A DNA stretch of 64,000 nt, taken from Maricaulis alexandrii. GTDB lineage: Bacteria; Pseudomonadota; Alphaproteobacteria; Caulobacterales; Maricaulaceae. The notes under the pieces were generated by a model. The model had not been told where the DNA came from. It searched no databases and saw only the letters and a list, made by a program, of their open reading frames with translations. The position numbers and the translations under genes were made by a program. Location: contig NZ_SWKP01000006.1 of assembly GCF_005871165.1 (NCBI RefSeq), positions 124,001 through 188,000 of the forward strand, given 5' to 3'. This document shows, in pieces, positions 1 through 8,183 of the stretch (the stretch's first letter is position 1; every line of letters starts with the position of its first letter).

Positions 1-268
1 GCTGGCCGGCTTCCTCGAGCACGGTTTTGAGACGGTCGACTTCACCGCGCAAACGGTTGAATTCGTCCTCATCCCCTGTCGCCTTGGCCTTGCCGATCTG
101 CTTGGACAGGGCATTGCGCTCGGTCTCGGCGTCCTGGTGCTTGGTGAGGGCCTCACGACGGTTCGCATCCAGCTCCAGCAGGGAGGCTGATTGCGGCTCG
201 AGGCCCCGCAGGGCAAGGCCCTGGTCGAACGCTTCAGGATTGTCGCGGATCAGCTTGATGTCGTGCAT
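1..268 (-). CDS. serS: Seryl-tRNA synthetase, N-terminal part (cut by window edge)
   Basis: Only the first 89 codons are in the window. The product would charge tRNA-Ser with serine in the cytoplasm. The translation starts MHDIKLIRDNPEAFDQGL, the usual opening of SerRS. It continues into the charged helices (ELDANRREALTKHQDAE, then KQIGKAKATGDEDEF) that form the long antiparallel coiled-coil arm binding the tRNA-Ser variable loop. The catalytic class II core lies outside the window. It follows tatC on the same strand after 79 bases, the order tatABC-serS being common in alphaproteobacteria, so co-transcription is likely. Identity is confident from the N-terminus and context. Confidence 0.93.
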   Translation of the reverse strand, partial: MHDIKLIRDNPEAFDQGLALRGLEPQSASLLELDANRREALTKHQDAETERNALSKQIGKAKATGDEDEFNRLRGEVDRLKTVLEEAGQ

Positions 269-347
269 GGGAATAACCGGTGCGGGTTGGAGGAATATCG
301 CAGGCGGCTATAGCCCTGCCCGCGGCCGCCGTAAACCGCGCGTCGCC

Positions 348-1160
348 TCAGGACTCCTCGTCTTCGAGCGGTTTCGGTTCCATCCACCCCATCCCGACAA
401 TCGAGAGGAAGTAGAGCAGCAGCAAGGCACCCCCGAGCATGAGCTGGCTGATCGGGTCCGGCGGCGTCGCAAAGGCGGCGAAGAGGGCAATGCCAACCAC
501 AGCAAAGCGCCAGCCCTTGAGCAGGGTGGCCCCGCGCAGGATGCCGGCCTTGGCCAGCAGCATGAGGAAGACCGGCATCTGGAAGGAAATCCCGAAAACC
601 AGCATCAGCGTGGTGATCAAACTCATATAGTCGGACACGTTGAGCAGAAGCTCGATCCGCGTCCCGGCCAGTTCCGGCACCTGTTCCTGCCCCAGCGAAA
701 AGCGCATCACCATGGGCAGGACAAAGAAATAGACGAAGGCCACACCCACGCCGAACAGCACGGGCGACATGGCGAGGAAGGGCGCGAAAGCGCCGCGCTC
801 ATTCTTGTACAGGCCCGGCGCCACGAAACCGTAGATCTGCCAAGCAATCACCGGGAAGCCGATAATGATCGCGCCGACGAGGGAGAGTTTCAGCCGGACG
901 AAGAAAAACTCCAGCGGCGCAAAGAAATTGGCGGTCAGATCCAGCTCTTCCACCGGCACGCCGCGCACTGAGGCGGCGGCATCGCGATACGGCAAAAGCA
1001 GCCATTGATAGATCTGGCCGGAGAAAATGAAGCAGACGATGAAGCCGACCGACAGGAAGGCCAGGATCACGACCAGGCGCGAGCGCAGCTCGATCAGATG
1101 ATCCAGCAGCGGGGCGCGGCTTGCCTCGACTTCGTCCGTGTCATGTTCCAGCTGGGCCAT
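348..1160 (-). CDS. tatC: Twin-arginine translocase subunit TatC
   Basis: 270 residues, about the normal length for TatC. This polytopic inner-membrane protein is the receptor for twin-arginine signal peptides and works with TatB and TatA to export folded proteins. The N-terminal cytoplasmic segment contains the conserved LLDHLIELRSRL, followed by hydrophobic segments consistent with six transmembrane helices. It is third in tatA-tatB-tatC with only 2 bases separating it from tatB, so translation is probably coupled. The C-terminus ends in a short charged tail (PKPLEDEES). A likely client, an amidase with an RR signal peptide, is encoded at 44185-45903. Confidence 0.96.
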   Translation of the reverse strand: MAQLEHDTDEVEASRAPLLDHLIELRSRLVVILAFLSVGFIVCFIFSGQIYQWLLLPYRDAAASVRGVPVEELDLTANFFAPLEFFFVRLKLSLVGAIIIGFPVIAWQIYGFVAPGLYKNERGAFAPFLAMSPVLFGVGVAFVYFFVLPMVMRFSLGQEQVPELAGTRIELLLNVSDYMSLITTLMLVFGISFQMPVFLMLLAKAGILRGATLLKGWRFAVVGIALFAAFATPPDPISQLMLGGALLLLYFLSIVGMGWMEPKPLEDEES

Positions 1161-1162
1161 GC

Positions 1163-1564
1163 CTAACCGTCAATCCTGCCCGACTTGCTTGCAGCCGCGG
1201 TCTTCTTGGGGGCTTCAACCTTGGCGCTCTCATCCGGTTTGGCGGGCGCATCAGCCTTCGCCGGCGCGTCCGGCTTGGCCAGCGTCTCCGACTGGACGTC
1301 CTTGGCCACCTTGTCGAACTCGCCCTTGATCTGGTTCACCGGATTGGCCTGTTTGAGCGCCTCGATTTCCTTGCGCAGCTCGGACAATTCGGTCTCGCGA
1401 CCGATTTCCTCAAAGGAGTTCTGGAATTCTTTGGCCAGACCGCGGGCCTGGTTCATGAGCTGGCCCACGCGGCGCATCATGACAGGCAATTGCTGCGGCC
1501 CGACGACGACCAGCGCCAGAACGAGCACAACCAGCAATTCCGGCATGCCGATGCCGGGGCTCAT
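1163..1564 (-). CDS. tatB: Twin-arginine translocase subunit TatB
   Basis: 133 residues. TatB partners TatC in the signal-peptide receptor complex. The protein shows the family plan: a short periplasmic start (MSPGIGMPELLVV), one membrane helix ending at the conserved GP (VVVGPQQLP), then an amphipathic helix with MMRRVGQLMNQAR. A charged helical region follows, and then a low-complexity Ala/Lys/Pro tail (repeats of the type KPDAPAKAD). The longer amphipathic/coiled region and the GPQQLP motif separate it from TatA. It lies 3 bases after tatA and 2 bases before tatC. Confidence 0.95.
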   Translation of the reverse strand: MSPGIGMPELLVVLVLALVVVGPQQLPVMMRRVGQLMNQARGLAKEFQNSFEEIGRETELSELRKEIEALKQANPVNQIKGEFDKVAKDVQSETLAKPDAPAKADAPAKPDESAKVEAPKKTAAASKSGRIDG

Positions 1565-1567
1565 GGC

Positions 1568-1786
1568 CTAGCTCCCGGTCTTTTCGTCGTCGCGGGTTTC
1601 AGCGCCGAGCGAACCAGAGGCGTCATTGGACGTTTCCTCGGTATTCTCCTCGTCACGCAGCCCTTTGCGGAAGCTGGTGATGCCCTTGGCGAAATCGCCC
1701 ATGACCGAAGCGATCTTTCCCCGGCCGCCAAACAGCAGGACGGCGAGAAGAAGGACCAGCAGAATTTGCCACATACCCGGAGCCAT
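1568..1786 (-). CDS. tatA: Twin-arginine translocase subunit TatA
   Basis: 72 residues, typical of TatA, the pore-forming subunit that oligomerises at the TatBC receptor. A single N-terminal membrane helix ([15 protein letters not shown]) is followed by the FG hinge (FGGRGKI) and an amphipathic helix containing [14 protein letters not shown], then an acidic tail. First gene of tatABC. About 100 bases separate it from the end of scpB upstream, the largest gap in this minus-strand run, so a separate promoter there is possible but I cannot identify one with confidence. Confidence 0.95.
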   Translation of the reverse strand: MAPGMWQILLVLLLAVLLFGGRGKIASVMGDFAKGITSFRKGLRDEENTEETSNDASGSLGAETRDDEKTGS

Positions 1787-1889
1787 AGGCTTCTCCGTCT
1801 CTAGAACACGTCAAATGGGTCTACTGCGTTTGCCGCGTGGCGTCCAACCCGTCAATCACGCTCACGGACAATCTATCGCATGTGCTGCG

Positions 1890-2699
1890 TTACGCGGCAC
1901 CATCGGGCTCGTCATCATCGCCGTCCATGAAATCGACATGGAAAGCATGCGCTTCTTCGTCGTCGAGCGGATCTTCCAGCAATTCCATCTGATCGGGACG
2001 CGACGGGTCCGGCACGGTGAAATCCGGCGGCAGGCGCGCATCCAGCAGGCCGGCGGCCTTCAGGTCGGACATTCCCGGCAGATCGCCGATCGTCTCGAGC
2101 GAGAAATATTCGAGGAATTGCGGGGTGGTGCCATAGGTGACCGGGCGTCCCGGCGTGCGGCGACGGCCGCGCGGGCGGATCCAGCGCAATTCGAACAACA
2201 GGTCCAGCGTACCCTTGGACACGGCCACGCCCCGGATTTCCTCGATCTCGGCCCGCGTCACCGGCTGGTGATAGGCAATGATGGACAGCGTCTCCAGCGC
2301 CGCCTGGGACAGTTTGCGCGGTTCCTGCCGGACTTCCGTCAGGACATCGGCCAGGTCCGGCGCGGTCTCGAAGCGCCAGCGTCCTCCCACCTCGATGAGA
2401 CGGACACCCCGCTCGGCATACTCCGCCGACAGGGCCGCCAGCAATTCCTGGATATTGGCCTCGGACGGCAGACGACCGATCAGCGTTTCCTCATCCAGCG
2501 GCTCATTGGCCGCAAAGAGGAGCGCTTCGAGGATGCGCAAATTGCGCTTCTCGGTGTTCACCGCGAGATGAACCCCCAGCGATTTCGACGCCTCCTCATC
2601 AGCCATGGCCGACGGGCCCTGGTGATTGGCACGTTCGCGCAGCGCTTCGATGGCGCTAGAAATCGGGTCGGTCGTGCCCGTCTCGGTTTCGTCAGTCAT
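1890..2699 (-). CDS. scpB: Segregation and condensation protein ScpB
   Basis: 269 residues from the ATG at 2699 (MTDETETG). A longer in-frame extension upstream lies inside scpA and has no family resemblance, so I rejected it. ScpB is the winged-helix (kite) subunit of the SMC-ScpA-ScpB condensin that compacts and segregates chromosomes. The region LRILEALLFAANEPLDEETL followed by QAALETLSIIAYHQPVTRAEIEEIRG is the recognisable ScpB core. The C-terminal 60 residues are acidic and probably disordered. The start overlaps the end of scpA by 8 bases, which indicates translational coupling. Confidence 0.95.
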   Translation of the reverse strand: MTDETETGTTDPISSAIEALRERANHQGPSAMADEEASKSLGVHLAVNTEKRNLRILEALLFAANEPLDEETLIGRLPSEANIQELLAALSAEYAERGVRLIEVGGRWRFETAPDLADVLTEVRQEPRKLSQAALETLSIIAYHQPVTRAEIEEIRGVAVSKGTLDLLFELRWIRPRGRRRTPGRPVTYGTTPQFLEYFSLETIGDLPGMSDLKAAGLLDARLPPDFTVPDPSRPDQMELLEDPLDDEEAHAFHVDFMDGDDDEPDGAA

Positions 2700-3513
2700 G
2701 CGGTGCGTCTCTCTCCGTGGCGCGCACATACAGCGGCGCATAGGCCTCACGCTGACGCAATCGTGCATGGCCCTCCTTGGTGATTTCAAGCGCGGCCAAC
2801 ATGGAACTTGCCCGGACGGACCGCAAAGGCGGCGGATCCGCGCCCAGCTCCCCGGGGCCGGGAAGCAAGCTGTCCAAGTCTTTCCACTCCCGAATCTCGG
2901 GCATCAGCGTTTCAAGACGCTCTCTTGCAGTTTCCAGACCGTAAACCTTGGGCGTGGGAGGTCGATAGCTTGACCGGGCCTGCCGGATGCGGCGTTGCGA
3001 ATAGGCCGACAACAGGTCGTGAAGGTCGGCAGCATAGATCACGGACCGGGTCGACCGCACCCCTTCCGGCGCCCCGCGCATATGCACATCCGTGTGCAGG
3101 AGTGGCTGCGCGAACAGCGCTTCACCGGCGGCCCGCATTGCCTCCAGCCGGCGCAGACGGAAGGCCAGCGCAGCCGCCAGCACTTCAGCAGGCGCGTCGT
3201 CCTCATCCTTTTTCGGCTTGGGAAGCAGGAGCTTGGACTTCAGGAAGGCCAGCCAGGCGGCCATGACCAGATAGTCGGCAGCCAGATCCAGACGACGCTG
3301 GCGCGCTGCTTCCATGAATTGGAGATACTGCTCGGCCAGTTCGAGAATGGAAATCTTTGCGAGATCGATCTTCTTCTTGCGCGCCAGGGCGAGCAGAAGG
3401 TGGAGCGGCCCCTCGAACCCGTCGAGATCGACGATCAGCGCATCGGTTTCCGCCTCCTCGGCGGCCTCGAACCGGACGTCTTCCTCGAATTCCTCGATCA
3501 AGCCTTGCTCCAA
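2692..3513 (-). CDS. scpA: Segregation and condensation protein ScpA
   Basis: 273 residues. ScpA is the kleisin that bridges the SMC heads and binds ScpB. The diagnostic segment FEGPLHLLLALARKKKIDL sits near residue 33, followed by KISILELAEQYLQFM and the helix VMAAWLAFLKSKLLLP. The C-terminal winged-helix region is less conserved. The N-terminus has an acidic extension (EEFEEDVRFEAAEEAETD) before the FEGP motif. It lies 1 base after nagZ and overlaps scpB by 8 bases, the standard alphaproteobacterial nagZ-scpA-scpB-tat order. Confidence 0.95.
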   Translation of the reverse strand: MEQGLIEEFEEDVRFEAAEEAETDALIVDLDGFEGPLHLLLALARKKKIDLAKISILELAEQYLQFMEAARQRRLDLAADYLVMAAWLAFLKSKLLLPKPKKDEDDAPAEVLAAALAFRLRRLEAMRAAGEALFAQPLLHTDVHMRGAPEGVRSTRSVIYAADLHDLLSAYSQRRIRQARSSYRPPTPKVYGLETARERLETLMPEIREWKDLDSLLPGPGELGADPPPLRSVRASSMLAALEITKEGHARLRQREAYAPLYVRATERDAPHD

Positions 3514-3514
3514 A

Positions 3515-4543
3515 TCAGGACATCGCCGTCCCGCTTACCGGTGCCAAAAGATCATTGAGCCGCGATTCGGCCTCGTCCGGGTCGAATTCTTCGATACGGT
3601 CGCGCGCCGCTTCCGCTGCCAGGGCACGGTCCAGAGCCTTGCCGGTGAGCGTTGTGGCGCCTTCAGCGACCGCGATCATCTCGGCCATCTCGCCATTGCA
3701 GTGCAGCAGCATATCGCATCCGGCCGCCAGCGAACGCTCACCCCGTTCCCGGAAACTGCCGGACAGCGCCTTCATGGACAAATCATCCGTCATGATCAGC
3801 CCGTCGAACCCGATCTCGCCGCGAATGATCCTGCCGATCAGCTCTGCCGATTGGGTGGCCGGGTTTTCGTCATCGATATCGGCGTAGACAATATGGGCCG
3901 TCATCGCCATCGGCGCGTCATTGAGCGCCTTGAAGGGGGCGAAATCGGTTTCGGACAGCAGGCCGTGCTCTTCCGGCACAACCGGCAATTCCAGATGGCT
4001 GTCGGCCTGGGCCCGACCGTGTCCCGGAACATGCTTGATGATCGGCGCGACTCCGCCCGCCATCAGGCCTTCCATGGCCGCCCGGCCCAGATGGGCGATC
4101 GGTTCCGGCGTGGTGCCGAAGGCGCGATCGCCGATAATGGCATCAGCGCCTTCAATGCGCAGATCAGCCACCGGGGCACAATCGACATCAAGGCCGACGG
4201 TCCGGAGCTCATGCGCCAAGAGACGGTGATTGATGCGCGTGGCCTCGATGCCGGCTTCCTCATCTTTCAGGAAAAGATCACCGAAGACCTGGGCCGGCGG
4301 AGCCTTGCGCCAGGCCGGCGGTTTCAGGCGCGCCACACGGCCGCCTTCCTGGTCGATCAGGATCGGCGCATCGCGCCCGACACAATCGCGCAATTCCAGG
4401 GTCAGGCGCGACAGCTGGCGGACGCCTTCCACGTTGCGGGCAAACAGGATGAAGCCCCATGGGTCCGCATCACGGAAAAAGGCTTTCTCATCGGCACTGA
4501 GCGTCAGGCCCTGCAGCCCGTAGATTGCGGAAGACAGGCTCAT
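3515..4543 (-). CDS. nagZ: Beta-N-acetylhexosaminidase (glycoside hydrolase family 3)
   Basis: 342 residues, the usual size of the single-domain cytoplasmic NagZ. It removes N-acetylglucosamine from anhydro-muropeptides during peptidoglycan recycling. The family signature KHVPGHGRAQADSH is at residues 170-183; its Asp/His pair acts in general acid/base catalysis. The later DDLSM segment (within LIMTDDLSM) contains the nucleophilic Asp. The substrate-binding segment ILIDQEGGRVARL is at residues 61-73. There is no signal peptide, consistent with the cytosol. It overlaps the upstream SPOR gene by 4 bases (ATGA), so the two are probably translated together. Confidence 0.95.
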   Translation of the reverse strand: MSLSSAIYGLQGLTLSADEKAFFRDADPWGFILFARNVEGVRQLSRLTLELRDCVGRDAPILIDQEGGRVARLKPPAWRKAPPAQVFGDLFLKDEEAGIEATRINHRLLAHELRTVGLDVDCAPVADLRIEGADAIIGDRAFGTTPEPIAHLGRAAMEGLMAGGVAPIIKHVPGHGRAQADSHLELPVVPEEHGLLSETDFAPFKALNDAPMAMTAHIVYADIDDENPATQSAELIGRIIRGEIGFDGLIMTDDLSMKALSGSFRERGERSLAAGCDMLLHCNGEMAEMIAVAEGATTLTGKALDRALAAEAARDRIEEFDPDEAESRLNDLLAPVSGTAMS

Positions 4544-5397
4544 CGGCGGGCCACCAGACAGTCCTGGCCGCGCGACTGCAGGATCGAGCAGAAGTTGACG
4601 GCTTCATCCCGCGAGGCAAAGGCGGCGATGCGCAGGCGGTGATAGGTCCCCCGGTCGGGAATATCGACCTGCAGCACATCGGGCGCTGCGCCCGACGCAA
4701 CATCCGAAAAGCGCGTGCGGAAAGCGACCCAGGCCGCCTCGGCATCCGCTTCACTGCGGAAGGAAGCAATCTGGACGACCCATCCGCCGCTGAGATCAAC
4801 CGTCGGACCGGAGGATTCCGGGGACGCCGGTTCGGGCTGGGGTTCCGGATCGGGAGTCTGGACCGGTGTCTGGACTTCCGGCTGCGGGGCGGGTTCCGGA
4901 TCCGGATCGGGCTGGCGTTCCGGGCGGGCCGGCGCCGGGCGCGGCGTCACATCCGGCTGGGTCTCGCGATTGTCAGGTGCGGCAGCCTCGTCAGCATCCA
5001 CCGTCTCCACCCGCAGGGCCGGCCGGGAGTCCTCGATGGGTTCTTCCGGTGCCGGTCGCAGGGAGACATCCTCATCGCCGGTTTCCGCATCACCGGTCAA
5101 ACGGTCATAGACACCCAGCTCTGTGCCCGGCGTTTCCTCGCCGCCCGGATCGACCGGACGTTCGCGATAGGGTTCTTCGTTCGCCACGAGTCGCGGCGCA
5201 CCATCACGACCGCTTTCACGCAGGCCCTGATTGTAGGCGCTCCAGACAACCCCCAGAAACAGGATGAAGACCGCCAGCGCTGCGGTCAGCAGAAGCGGGC
5301 CGCGGCGGGCATCTTCCTCGCGCGCATCAAAGGTTGCGTATTCATCCGTCGGCGGGGCGTAGGCGCCGATCCGCTCGTCTTCGTCCTGGTCCGTCAT
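4540..5397 (-). CDS. SPOR-domain membrane protein
   Basis: 285 residues. The N-terminus is cytoplasmic and acidic (MTDQDEDERIGAY). One membrane helix follows at about residues 35-57 (LLLTAALAVFILFLGVVWS), then a long low-complexity Pro/Glu/Asp linker rich in PEPQPE-type repeats. A C-terminal SPOR domain begins near residue 207 (GGWVVQIASFRSEADAEAAW) and ends LQSRGQDCLVARR. SPOR domains bind denuded peptidoglycan glycans at division sites, so this is probably a division or cell-wall protein with its SPOR domain in the periplasm. It heads the nagZ-scpAB-tatABC run. In many alphaproteobacteria argS lies directly upstream; here there is only a 116-base gap before dgt. Confidence 0.9.
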   Translation of the reverse strand: MTDQDEDERIGAYAPPTDEYATFDAREEDARRGPLLLTAALAVFILFLGVVWSAYNQGLRESGRDGAPRLVANEEPYRERPVDPGGEETPGTELGVYDRLTGDAETGDEDVSLRPAPEEPIEDSRPALRVETVDADEAAAPDNRETQPDVTPRPAPARPERQPDPDPEPAPQPEVQTPVQTPDPEPQPEPASPESSGPTVDLSGGWVVQIASFRSEADAEAAWVAFRTRFSDVASGAAPDVLQVDIPDRGTYHRLRIAAFASRDEAVNFCSILQSRGQDCLVARR

Positions 5398-5513
5398 GCG
5401 TGTCCCGGCGTCTCAGATTACGTGTGTCACGCGAATCGCATGGCACTGTTCAAACGATAGCATTGTCCGGCCTTTAGGTTCACTCGGCCGCATGGTCTTC
5501 CCACTGTTCTGAC

Positions 5514-6704
5514 TCAGAAATATCCCTGAACCGTGAACAGCCGGCGATGCTCTTCCACAGCAAAGCGGTCGGTCATCCCGGCGATGTAGTCACAGACATG
5601 CCGCGCCGACCCGGCGGTCCCCGCCCCGCTCATCCCGGCCTGGACGTCATTCGGCAGAACGCCGGGGTCGCGGAGATACAGATCGAACAACTCTCCCATC
5701 ACTCGGCTGGCCTGGCTCATCATGCGATTGACCTTGTAGTGCCGGTACATGTTGGCAAAGAGATGGCGGCGCAGGGCTGCCAGATGCAGGGTCATCTCTT
5801 CGGTAAAGGCCACGACCGGAGCGTCCAGGGCCCGAATGTCTGCCGCACTTGCCGGTTTGGCGGCCTCCAGGCGTGACCGGGTCTCGGTCAGCACATCGGC
5901 CACCATCACGCCGATCAGGTCCCGCACGGCCTCGTGAATGATGATGGCGCGGTCGGCGTCCGGCCAGCGTTCCATCGCCCGTTTGAAGATGTCGCCCACC
6001 AAGGGCAGTTCCAACAGCGGCTCCAGCTCCAGCAGGCCGGAGCGAAGCCCGTCATCAATATCGTGATTATTGTAGGCAATATCGTCGGCCAGAGCGGCGA
6101 TCTGGGCTTCCAGCCCGGCATGCGTGTGAAGCTCCAGCTCGTCCAGCCCGTCATAGGCGCGGAAGGCCCAGGCCAGATCCTCGCGGGATGTCTCGGACGT
6201 CAGCAGCGGGCCATTGTGCTTGACCACACCCTCCAGGGTTTCCCAGGTCAGATTGAGCCCTTCGAACTCGGGGTAACGGGTCTCCAGCTTGGTCACGACG
6301 CGCAGCGTCTGGGCATTGTGATCGAACCCGCCAAAGTCCTTCATTTTCTCGGCGAGGACCCGCTCGCCTTCATGACCGAAGGGGGGATGGCCCAGATCAT
6401 GGGCCAAAGCCAGGGCTTCCGCGAGATCCTCGTCCCCGCCCAGCATGCGCGACAGGGTGCGCGCAATCTGGGAGACTTCCAGGGAGTGGGTCAGTCGCGT
6501 GCGGTACTGATCGCCCTCATGGGCCACGAAAACCTGGGTCTTTTCTTTCAGCCGGCGAAAAGCGGCGGAATGGATGATCCGGTCGCGATCGCGCTGGAAC
6601 GCATTGCGCATTTCGCTGTCGGCCGTCGGAAAGCGACGCCCGCGGGACTGGCCGGGATGACAGGCGAAACGGGCACGGGTCCGGTCGGTGGCCGCAATGG
6701 TCAT
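5514..6704 (-). CDS. dgt: Deoxyguanosinetriphosphate triphosphohydrolase-like protein
   Basis: 396 residues from the ATG at 6704 (MTIAATDRTRARF); an ATG six codons upstream is possible but has no ribosome-binding site. HD-superfamily dNTPases convert dNTPs to deoxynucleosides plus tripolyphosphate. The metal-binding HD residues are visible in RLTHSLEVSQIARTL and ALAHDLGHPPFGHEGE. DDIAYNNHDIDDGLRSG contains further conserved acidic residues. The N-terminal SRGRRFPTADSEMRNAFQRD is the typical type-2 dGTPase-like start. It is divergent from the Fe-S carrier gene at 6787, sharing an 82-base promoter region. The symbol is the conventional one; true substrate preference is unknown. Confidence 0.92.
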   Translation of the reverse strand: MTIAATDRTRARFACHPGQSRGRRFPTADSEMRNAFQRDRDRIIHSAAFRRLKEKTQVFVAHEGDQYRTRLTHSLEVSQIARTLSRMLGGDEDLAEALALAHDLGHPPFGHEGERVLAEKMKDFGGFDHNAQTLRVVTKLETRYPEFEGLNLTWETLEGVVKHNGPLLTSETSREDLAWAFRAYDGLDELELHTHAGLEAQIAALADDIAYNNHDIDDGLRSGLLELEPLLELPLVGDIFKRAMERWPDADRAIIIHEAVRDLIGVMVADVLTETRSRLEAAKPASAADIRALDAPVVAFTEEMTLHLAALRRHLFANMYRHYKVNRMMSQASRVMGELFDLYLRDPGVLPNDVQAGMSGAGTAGSARHVCDYIAGMTDRFAVEEHRRLFTVQGYF

Positions 6705-6786
6705 GTGGCTCGGGCCTTTCATCTACGCGTGTTGAGGTCCATATACGGGGAGACCAGTAAACACAAACACCCCGGACGGGTTTGCC

Positions 6787-7116
6787 ATGACAGCCAATGT
6801 CACGCTTTCGGCTTCGGCCGCCAAACAGATCAACACCATCCTCGCCGCCCAGACCGCCGGCACGCTGCTGCGGATCGGTGTCGAGGGCGGCGGGTGTTCC
6901 GGATTCTCCTACACTTTCGACCTGGACACGGCGGTGAATGCCGACGACCAGCTGATCGAACGTGACGGGGCCCAGGTCGTGATCGACGAGGCCTCACTGC
7001 CCTTTCTGGAAGGATCTGAGATCGACTATGTCGACGAACTGATCGGCGCGGCCTTCAAGATCCACAATCCCAATGCGACCGCTGCCTGCGGCTGTGGTAC
7101 AAGTTTCTCGATCTAA
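6787..7116 (+). CDS. erpA: Iron-sulfur cluster insertion protein, ErpA/IscA family
   Basis: 109 residues, standard A-type carrier length. These proteins receive Fe-S clusters from the assembly scaffold and deliver them to apo-enzymes. The three cluster-binding cysteines are all present: Cys37 in GGGCSGF, and Cys101 and Cys103 in ACGCGTSF. FLEGSEIDYVDELIGAAFKI is the family's conserved central-to-C-terminal region. I favour ErpA over IscA because in alphaproteobacteria the ErpA-type gene sits beside dgt, as here, and no isc/suf genes are nearby, but the two are hard to separate by eye. Confidence 0.88.
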   Translation: MTANVTLSASAAKQINTILAAQTAGTLLRIGVEGGGCSGFSYTFDLDTAVNADDQLIERDGAQVVIDEASLPFLEGSEIDYVDELIGAAFKIHNPNATAACGCGTSFSI

Positions 7117-7132
7117 CAATCGGGGGACGAGC

Positions 7133-7486
7133 ATGAGCTATGTCAGCGGATTTGTGGCGGCCGTTCCGGTCGCGAACAAGCAAGCCTTCATTGACCACGC
7201 CAAGGTGGCGGCTGAGATTTTCAAGGATCACGGCGCGCTCGAGATCACCGAGAACTGGGGTGTGGACGTGCCCGATGGCGCGGTGACCTCCTTCCCGATG
7301 GCCGTGAAGTGCGAACCGGGTGAAGTGGTCGTACTCTCCTGGATCAAGTGGCCGGACAGGGCGAGTTGCGACCAAGCCATGGCCGCCATGATGGACGATC
7401 CGCGCATGGACCCGGAAACGATGGCCATGCCATTTGACGGCCAGCGCATGATTTTCGGCGGATTTGAAACCGTTTTTGCCGCGTAG
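7133..7486 (+). CDS. DUF1428 family protein
   Basis: 117 residues from the ATG at 7133, preceded by a GGGGGA ribosome-binding site. The sequence (MSYVSGFVAAVPVANKQ at the start, FPMAVKCEPGEVVVLSWIKWP in the middle, DPRMDPETMAMPFDGQRMI near the end) matches the DUF1428 family, small ferredoxin-like dimeric alpha/beta-barrel proteins related to YbaA of E. coli. No biochemical role is established. It is 16 bases after the Fe-S carrier and 15 before the nitroreductase on the same strand, so the three may be one transcript. Confidence 0.85.
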   Translation: MSYVSGFVAAVPVANKQAFIDHAKVAAEIFKDHGALEITENWGVDVPDGAVTSFPMAVKCEPGEVVVLSWIKWPDRASCDQAMAAMMDDPRMDPETMAMPFDGQRMIFGGFETVFAA

Positions 7487-7501
7487 ACTTCCGGAGTTTT
7501 C

Positions 7502-8182
7502 ATGTCCCTCAGTGTTTCTGATGCGCTTGAGCGCCGCATTTCCACGCGCGCCTTTCTCGACACGCCGGTCAGCGAAGCGCAGGTCCGCGATCTGTTGAAG
7601 ACGGCCAGCCGGTCACCGTCCGGCGGCAATCTCCAACCCTGGCAAGTCAATGTCGTGACCGGCGAGGCGCGGCAGCGCGTCATCGAAGCGGCGCAGGCCA
7701 GCCAGGCGGAAAATCCGCTGGGTGAGCCGGAACTCGAGTATCAAGTTTACCCCAAACCCATAGTCGACCCGTGGCGCGCGCGCCGCTTTGCCTGTGGCGA
7801 GGCCATGTACGCCTCCATCGGTGTGCCGCGCGAGGACAAGACGGCCCGCCTGCTGCAGTTTGCGCGCAATTTCGAGTTCTTCGGAGCCCCGGTCGGCCTG
7901 TTTGTATCCCTGCACAAATCCATGCAGCCGGGCCAATGGTCCGATTGCGGCATGTTCATCCAGTCCTTCCTGCTGGCGGCTGAGGAAGCCGGCCTGGCGA
8001 CCTGTGCGCAGGAATTCTGGGCCGCCTTCCCGACGGCCGTGAAAACCAGCGTCGGCATCTCCGACGATTACACCCTGTTCTGCGGTATTGCCCTGGGCCA
8101 TGCCGATCCGGACGCCCCCATCAACACGACGCGCACGGAGCGCGCGCCGGTTGATGAGTTTGCGGCGTTCGAGGGGTTCTGA
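7502..8182 (+). CDS. Nitroreductase family oxidoreductase
   Basis: 226 residues. FMN-dependent nitroreductases reduce nitroaromatics, quinones or related acceptors with NAD(P)H. The N-terminal FMN-binding region is clear: ALERRISTRAF, then ASRSPSGGNLQPWQVNVV. The C-terminal CGIALGHADPDAPINTTRTERAP is also typical. It probably acts as a cytoplasmic homodimer. It follows the DUF1428 gene closely and ends 1 base before a convergent peptidase gene. The physiological substrate cannot be read from the sequence. Confidence 0.9.
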   Translation: MSLSVSDALERRISTRAFLDTPVSEAQVRDLLKTASRSPSGGNLQPWQVNVVTGEARQRVIEAAQASQAENPLGEPELEYQVYPKPIVDPWRARRFACGEAMYASIGVPREDKTARLLQFARNFEFFGAPVGLFVSLHKSMQPGQWSDCGMFIQSFLLAAEEAGLATCAQEFWAAFPTAVKTSVGISDDYTLFCGIALGHADPDAPINTTRTERAPVDEFAAFEGF

Positions 8183-8183
8183 C

